From Akkermansia muciniphila (GTDB lineage Bacteria > Verrucomicrobiota > Verrucomicrobiia > Limisphaerales > BJHT01), in the NCBI GenBank assembly GCA_945861535.1, contig CAMAUZ010000004.1:124001-188000 (forward strand): a DNA stretch of 64,000 bases, given 5' to 3'. Numbering within the stretch: position 1 is the stretch's first letter; each line of letters begins with the position of its first letter. Of the stretch, positions 63,752 to 64,000 are shown in pieces. The notes under the pieces are model-generated. The model saw only the letters and a list, made by a program, of their open reading frames with translations, ran no database searches and was not told the DNA's origin. Made by a program: the position numbers and the translations under genes.

Positions 63752-64000
63752 TCACATTGGGGCGGACGAACTGAACACGTAAACCCTGACTGGGTTGCGA
63801 AAGTGCGAAGGGTTTGAAACCTCCACCTGAAACTCACAGGGAGTTCGACTCTGAACCCCGGAAACCCGCAAGTGGAGCGAGTTTGTCGATCTTGTGATTT
63901 CACCAATATAGAGGTCGACACGAGTGTTGGGGATGACGGGGGCAAACTTCCCGTCCGCGTGTTTCATCAGGAAGCCGAACCGGCCTCGATTGATTACACT
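63752..64000 (-). CDS. 3' end of a gene of unknown function (runs off the window)
   Basis: A minus-strand frame is open from the window edge to a stop at 63752. The visible 82 residues read like protein: GRFGFLMKHADGKFAPVIPN, VDLYIGEITRSTNSLHLRVSG and CEFQVEVSNPSHFRNPV. The start lies beyond 64000. A Met at 63967 is an internal candidate only. No family is recognised. Confidence 0.5.
   Translation of the reverse strand, partial: SVINRGRFGFLMKHADGKFAPVIPNTRVDLYIGEITRSTNSLHLRVSGVQSRTPCEFQVEVSNPSHFRNPVRVYVFSSSAPM

Noticed and set aside
1-64000. tRNA, rRNA or other structured RNA genes
   Set aside because: I saw no cloverleaf-like sequences with conserved T-loop (GGTTCGAATCC-type) segments and no rRNA motifs; a covariance search would be needed to exclude small RNAs.

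Overview
The window is high-GC chromosomal DNA that reads like a member of the Verrucomicrobiota (Pedosphaerales/Limisphaerales type). The reasons are the many genes of the Planctomycetes/Verrucomicrobia surface-oxidation families: PSCyt1-DUF1549-DUF1553, DUF1501, DUF1552, DUF1587/1592/1588/1585, ThuA-like, sulfatase, PQQ-type propellers. A lone prepilin-like protein and several families of short palindromic intergenic repeats point the same way. The phylum-level call is an inference from gene families; no rRNA gene is present to fix it.

Layout. 0.2-5.3 kb: a minus-strand DUF1501 / cytochrome-DUF1553 pair ending at a clear intrinsic terminator. 5.6-13 kb: a small secreted protein, a GT4 glycosyltransferase, a decayed gene, another DUF1501 protein, a SUKH protein, a ThuA-like protein, and a broken UPF0175/DUF3368 toxin-antitoxin module next to a DUF3800 gene. 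13-17 kb: a sulfatase and a two-gene ATPase + DUF4276/TOPRIM-like module, then cutA. 17.5-23.7 kb: an MFS permease, uvrB, a zinc-ribbon membrane protein and a small orphan protein. 23.7-28 kb: repeats, then a diversity-generating retroelement (DGR) type template/variable repeat pair and its target gene. 29-36.5 kb: a transglutaminase-like protein, pheA, scpB-scpA, a pseudopilin, a lipoprotein, a Rieske protein and a frameshifted metallopeptidase. 37-49 kb: a five-heme-motif cytochrome, a prolyl oligopeptidase, cytochrome-DUF1553, DUF1501 and a sorbosone-dehydrogenase-like propeller, with an NTase and two small toxin-antitoxin modules. 50-58 kb: a plus-strand cluster of ThuA-like, caspase-like, DUF1501, DUF1552 and DUF1592-type proteins. 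58-64 kb: a lipoprotein, a chimeric gene relic, an MFS permease, a PQQ-like propeller, a cardiolipin-synthase-like PLD protein and the 3' end of an unknown gene.

The outstanding observation is at 24.3-24.8 kb. The last 136 bp of a 1112-residue NACHT NTPase + FGE-sulfatase (C-type-lectin-like) gene is repeated 170 bp downstream as a 139-bp copy. The two copies differ at ten bases, and nine of those ten are adenines in the downstream copy read on the coding strand. That copy encodes a run of Asn (AAC/AAT) codons exactly where the protein differs. This is the signature of adenine-specific mutagenic retrohoming by a DGR. No reverse transcriptase or Avd gene is visible anywhere in the 64 kb, so the cassette is either served in trans or is a relic. 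The target joins a STAND-type NTPase to a diversifiable ligand-binding domain, which suggests a hypervariable sensor in a conflict or signalling system.
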